The position numbers and the translations under genes are program-made. This document shows, in pieces, positions 59,228 to 64,000 of a DNA stretch of 64,000 nt. How positions within the stretch are numbered: the stretch's first letter is position 1; every line of letters starts with the position of its first letter. The stretch covers positions 25,907,996 through 25,971,995 of the forward strand of contig CM030719.1 in the NCBI GenBank assembly GCA_017979445.1, written 5' to 3'. Below the pieces are notes generated by a model. The model had not been told where the DNA came from and searched no databases. It was given only the letters and a program-made list of their open reading frames with translations. This stretch comes from Akebia trifoliata. Taxonomy: Eukaryota > Streptophyta > Magnoliopsida > Ranunculales > Lardizabalaceae.

Positions 59228-60291
59228 AGAAACCTTCAATAAATTTGATTTCATCTCTCCCCATTGAAAGTTGAAACTGAAACACCATAAAACTTGACCA
59301 AAATTAGGATAGAGGTTGCAACGTAATTCATTGCATGATTTATCTAAAAGGATAATGATCACATTCTTTGAGGTCCATAACTTCCCATGTAATACATTCT
59401 TTTGGGACCATTGACTCATTAATGTGTGGCCCTACAGATCAAAACTTAGCTCTATTGATTCCCCATAGGGTTGGCTTTGCTGTAAACTAATCAGGATTTT
59501 CTCCATCTGATCGTGTGTTCCATGTTAGAGTAGCAGTTATGACGCAGCCTATTAAGGTGCCTGTAGTAGGGAGCATGCAGTCTCCAGGTTAATCCATTAA
59601 TCAATTCTTATCATTTCAAACTGGGTGGCCTTCTGATTTATTCTATTGTACATTGGAAAACTTTCATGGAATCAACTATAGACTAGTCCCACCCCAAAGG
59701 GAAAAGGGATGATTTCTAATCATTCAATTTTATTTTATTTTGCACCATGGGTTAGAAATCTTACTTTTTTTCTTATGTCATTATGTAAAATGATCAAATC
59801 CAAAAATGGCCAAAAGGCAACAATGAAACTGATTTTTTTTACGTTAACCAACCGATAAACCAAAACTTCAAAGGGTCAATAGATCCAAAAGAGGCATCGT
59901 GTCATCTTGGATGTGGTGGTGTGAGGACCCGAGGATCTTGTATAGAATTGTCCAACATAAAAAGACTAGAGTTTGTCCATACCTATATGGCATGGGCATC
60001 TTTTTTAAGGTTAAAAGGATAAAAGAAAAAAGACAATATAATTAAAAGAGTATTGTTGAAAAAGAGGGGAAGATGAAAGGCAATAGGTTAATTATAAAAT
60101 TATAAGGACATTATTAAAAAGAAGAGAACATAAAAACTAACAACATTGTCCTTGAGATATGTCCCGTATGGGAGAATAATGATTTAGCATGAGAGGGGGG
60201 AGATACAAGTTATTTGTACTTTTTTGTTTTTACGAACCAGGAAATAAAATTAAAAAAGAAAACAAAAACAAAAGATATTTGTTTGGTTGGG
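59228..60291. other. Promoter-side flank of gene 5 and intergenic DNA
   Basis: Up to about 59440 the text is alignable with the flanks of genes 2 and 3 ('ggataatgatcacatt', 'ttcttttgggacca'). Beyond that nothing is recognised except the 'ctagagtttgtcc' repeat word near 59968. Confidence 0.5.
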
Positions 60292-60378
60292 TTATTTGCA
60301 CCCACCATTTCTACTCACAGCACACTTTACAGAATATTAAAAGTAGGTGCACTGAGTGTAAACGATGGGTGTAAATAG
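60292..60378. repeat. Small MITE-like inverted repeat
   Basis: The ends TTATTTGCACCCACCATTT and ATGGGTGTAAATAG pair. It is the same type as 7711-7817. Confidence 0.5.
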
Positions 60379-61602
60379 AATCACCCTATTTGTGCTAGCT
60401 AACATATATACAAGAGTGTGGAGCCTCTGCTCTTGGTTGTGTAAGCTCCCTCACTTCGCATCAGATTTTTGCCATATAGCAAAGAGGCGTGATGAAAGCA
60501 CGTGGTCTTGGTATGTGAGAACCGGCTGATGTGGCAAGGACAAAGAACAATAGATTGTTTTTTATCTGATACAATGGAAAAAAGATGTGTGGTTTTGTGC
60601 CCTTATCAGGTCAGCCTTGTACCTAACTACGTACCAAGATCACGTGCATTCGTCATTATTCTACAACAAAAGTCTTATCGTCATTATTCTACAACAAAGT
60701 CTTATGAGCCCATTTCCCACTGAATAGGTGTCCCACACCCCTGTGGTCAAAACACAATACATCATTAACAATTAAAACTCCCCAAAAGAAAAAGTAAATA
60801 AATTAAACATTGGAACCTCAAACCTTCAAATCCCACACCTAAAAACAAAATCCTAACATTAAACCCTAAATTCATATTAAAATCACAAACTACGATTTAT
60901 CACACAACATTTTTTTTTTTTTGGCAAGGGGCTCATGCCTGTTAATTAATCTCTTTAGAATAAATGCAATTTATCATACAATTATGGATTGTAATTTGTA
61001 ACTGATACGTCATAAGTGGAAAAAGGGTTTTTGTTAACGTGTGCCCTAAGGGCACATGTAAAGGTGTGCATTTAAAACACCTTGGAAATAAGCATTGGAG
61101 GGTGTTTCTGGTAGTAAAAAATATTTAAAGGTATTCTAGGTAGTAAAATTTGAAGGTGTATTTAATACATCTTAATGAGGGCAAAAGTTAACAACACCTA
61201 CGAAAAAAAAAATAATAATAATCAAGGTGATGAGTGGAACAACGAATTAACTGAAGAATCAACAAAGAGATCCGAACAACCATATCAATCCATGCTCCCA
61301 AAAATCAGTCTCTGAACTCACATTGTTTTAAACATTGCTTAAAGCAAATATTATAAACATGATCAAACATCAATATCAAAAATAAGAATGATCGCATGTA
61401 ATGCGATTAGTTAAGTTGCCTTAACCCTTTACAAACCCTAATGTGATGATATCTCTAGCAAATTTGAAATCAAATCTATCATTTTTTAATAATTATAACT
61501 AAAATAAAGAGAAAATAGAGCACTAACATTTTTGTATTTTTGAATATCAATAAAACAATACTAACAGTTTTGTGTAATTTTTGTGACAAAATTGACTTTT
61601 AT
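60379..61602. other. Intergenic DNA, no gene
   Basis: AT-rich text with a T run at about 60910-60921. A direct repeat of 'cgtcattattctacaacaaa' occurs at 60651-60700. No coding region is supported. Confidence 0.45.
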
Positions 61603-62307
61603 AAATTATAATCAATCCATTTTGCAATATTTGATGGTGTGTTTAGGTCAGTGGCTGGAGTTAAAAGAAAGATTGATACTTGGCTATTTGAATTAAAAAA
61701 TCCTTAGGTTTCTATTAGTTTATCTAAGATCATCTCTATTAAGTAAAGCAAGCCGCCTGCCGGTTGGGTTACACTAAATGTGGATGGTTCAAGCTTGGGA
61801 AACCCAGGTGCAGCTGGAACGGGATGTGTGATTCGTGATCATGAAGGGTGCTTGATAAAAGCATGCTATATTTTCTTAGGCCAAAGAACGAATTCTCTTG
61901 TTGAATTCCTCGCTGTGTTGCACGGGATGCAGCTCATTAACCTCCATGGCAAGAAGTTGTTAATAGAATCAGATTCGTCCCTTCTCGTTAGAGCTCTCAA
62001 AGGTTGGAGATTCACTTGGTTTCATGAGCACATTGTGTCTAAGTGTTTCCTCTTACTCAATGAGGTCGAATGGCACATAAGGCATGTCTTCAGAGAAGGG
62101 AATAATGTGGATGATGCATTAGCGGTCTATGCCTCTTCATCTCGTTCTTCCAAGTCTTTTGATCTTGTAAATAATCTTCTTTTAGTGGTTAGATGGGCTT
62201 TATTAGAGACTAATTGAGTCTTCCAAATACCCGAGTTTTGTAATCCTCTTTTTAATCTTATTGCTTGTTTATCAAAATAAATAAATAAATAAATTATAAT
62301 CAATCCA
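61603..62307 (+). mobile_element. 5'-truncated LINE insertion with long target duplication
   Basis: The 21-base phrase beginning AAATTATAATCAATCCATT occurs at 61603-61623 and again at 62287-62307, bracketing the insert. The inserted text (about 61624-62286) carries an RNase H domain frame, a short 3' untranslated part, and a tail of TAAA/AAAT repeats just before the second copy. A long direct repeat, 5' truncation and an A-rich tail are the marks of target-primed insertion by a plant L1-like element. Confidence 0.85.
61747..62217 (+). pseudogene. RNase H domain of the truncated LINE
   Basis: The frame opens after a TAA at 61744 with P-P-A-G-W-V-T-L-N-V-D-G-S-S-L-G-N-P. It shows the expected acidic residues in order: D of V-D-G-S, E of L-V-E-F-L-A-V, D of E-S-D-S. 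The closing block is H-V-F-R-E-G-N-N-V-D-D-A-L, where D replaces the usual A before the last D. It ends normally at 62217. This is only the C-terminal domain of a LINE ORF2, with no reverse transcriptase and no proper start, so no product is expected. A domesticated RNase H gene is a less likely alternative. Confidence 0.8.
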
Positions 62308-64000
62308 TTTTTATTTTTTTAGATTCTCTAAGTGACAGGCCAATTGATCATGTGGACTCATCAGGAGACTGCACCTTTTTTTCCTTTGTAATTTAATGAT
62401 GATTGCGTTTTAATTAAACCCTTATCCAAATGAATAGAAACTCCTTGGGAACAATGAAATCCATTTAATTGATGTTCATAGAGGGATTTCACATCACCAA
62501 AAAGGACTACATGGCATAAAAAAGATAGTTTCTAGAATTTGGAGACACCATTTAATGGAACCTCATAAATTCTTCTCCCTAATGGGAGGGGATCATATGT
62601 AGTACTTCTTCCCATAGTTATCTATAGTGGACTTTAAATTTTAGAAATAAATTGAAATGTGTAAGGATTGGTCGACAGTGATTGATGATTACATCGTTAA
62701 CATTGAGTTAATGACAATTGTGGAGGATATTTTTCGTTGGGTACCAAGGGGTGACACGTGGCACATAGGGATTTGAATTAAACATGGAAATCCGAGTAAA
62801 TTCATCCAAGGCTAAGTTCGGTGTCAAGGTTACAAATCAACCATGGATTTAGGTCTCGGTTGGTCAGAGAAATATTGAGTCAAGAACGCATGGTATAGCT
62901 GTTCAATCAACCCAAATCCCTAAAAAACAGGAATAAGATCAAAAGGGATTAAAATCTTGATGAGAAAAAGTCTTAAGGAAGAAAGAATGTATGAGGACGA
63001 GATATTGATTAGATACATTCCAAAATCTCCTTCTAAATTGAATAAAGGTAAAATCGATAACATGATCTAAAGGGATCCTAAGGTTTCATCTCCATAAATA
63101 AATGAACATAGGTACTAAAAGATATGAGTTCTCCCCTCTTTAAATTAGACACTATTTTTTGTAGAGTGGAAATCGCGAGGCATCATTACAGATCTCAAGG
63201 TAATACAAGTTTTTGCACCTAAAACAATCAAAGAAAGTCTCAAATATACAAAAATCTAGGGCTACCACTACATCCAAGTGAGTGTGGATTCAATGTATGC
63301 AATGAATGTTATTTATGCAGTGAACGAACTAGTTGGAAGTATAAAGAATTAGTCGAGGTGATAAAGGAACTTGGCTTTGACATTTACAAGGTGCAATTTT
63401 GAATTTTGGTGGAGGAAGGCGAATAAAGCAACCTATTATTTGGTAACTTGGAGCTTATGCAGCGGAATTTAATGTAATTGAAGATGTGTCACAAATACCT
63501 TAAGTACTTGCAAGATTGTAGTAGAAGATCAAATTTGCTTGTATTTTCGTTATTTATTAATAAAAAGGGAGGGGTCCCTATAACCCCAGCTTATCAATAA
63601 TAATAATAATAATAATAACTAATAAGGATCATGATGCAGACCCGATTTAAAAACTATAAAATAAAAACTTTAAGCTTTGATAAAAAGCTTTCAAAATGAT
63701 CAGTGCCTTAACTTCAATGTTTTGAACAAATGAATTTTTGTGTCTTTGTGACAGGGTGCTGCTTCAACCGAAAAAATCCACCACATGAAACTAAAGGGAA
63801 AAAGAAGTACAGAAGATCCAATTCCTTTCCCAATCTAGGACATCAATCAAATAGGTTTCAAGAATGATTTTGGAGTTCTGCATGTAATAAACATTCATAT
63901 CATGGTCAGCAACAAGTACGATTTTGGAGACTAGCTATGCCATTGGTCCACTTAACACATTGTTGATTCTATCTATAAACATATACAATCTTAAAAATTA
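62308..64000. other. Intergenic DNA with (AAT)n microsatellite, no gene
   Basis: An AAT run is at about 63596-63618. The text 'tggaaatcgcgaggc' near 63169 and the preceding 'cataaataaatgaacatag' give a faint impression of an LTR promoter region, but no ends were found. No coding region is seen. Confidence 0.4.

Overview
The window is nuclear DNA of a flowering plant, most likely a eudicot. The evidence is AT-rich intergenic sequence, GT-AG introns, and typical plant transposons: an Athila-type Ty3/Gypsy element with a tRNA-Asp primer site, PIF/Harbinger, CACTA, hAT and foldback MITEs, and LINE RNase H fragments. The species cannot be told from the sequence. There is no sign of bacterial or organellar DNA.

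The host genes I can support are five small single-exon genes, all on the minus strand (8560-8868, 15687-16001, 38229-38540, 55434-55733, 58680-59009). They encode about 99-109 residue precursors with an N-terminal signal peptide, a variable linker and a conserved C-terminal C-x-T-N-I-P-G-x-x-C-P motif. This fits the CTNIP/SCREW phytocytokine family, whose members are sensed by the receptor kinase HSL3/NUT. Each gene has a TATA box about 130-145 bp before its ATG. Each also has a shared near-palindrome, GGTCTATAGTCC, about 205-230 bp before the ATG. Long stretches of flanking DNA are shared between the genes, so the array arose by tandem segmental duplication and was later stretched by transposons. 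A sixth copy survives only as a promoter and start-codon relic near 56.0-56.24 kb.

Layout. 0-5.2 kb: small inverted-repeat elements and a decayed LTR element. 5.2-7.1 kb: a 448-bp direct repeat and four 147-bp tandem copies. 8.5-9.1 kb: peptide gene 1 between two foldback MITEs. 10.5-13.9 kb: two solo LTRs with target-site duplications. 15.7-16.2 kb: peptide gene 2. 17.4-20.4 kb: a non-autonomous CACTA element. 23.3-34.0 kb: a full-length, near-identical-LTR Athila element with an intact 1867-residue gag-pol frame. 35.4-36.7 kb: a long-arm inverted-repeat element. 38.2-38.7 kb: peptide gene 3. 40.3-46.2 kb: a 5.9-kb PIF/Harbinger element carrying an ORF1 with a frameshift, an intact three-exon DDE transposase, and an unexpected third gene encoding a GRF zinc finger plus a transmembrane helix. 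46.9-52.6 kb: nested LTR remnants, a third solo LTR and a 1.26-kb insert almost without G. 53.2-54.1 kb: a hAT MITE and a perfect hairpin. 55.4-59.2 kb: peptide genes 4 and 5, the promoter relic and a LINE RNase H relic. 61.6-62.3 kb: a 5'-truncated LINE with a long target-site duplication.

The two most interesting systems are the CTNIP-like peptide array with its shared promoter architecture, and the Harbinger element with a third, GRF-type membrane-protein gene.
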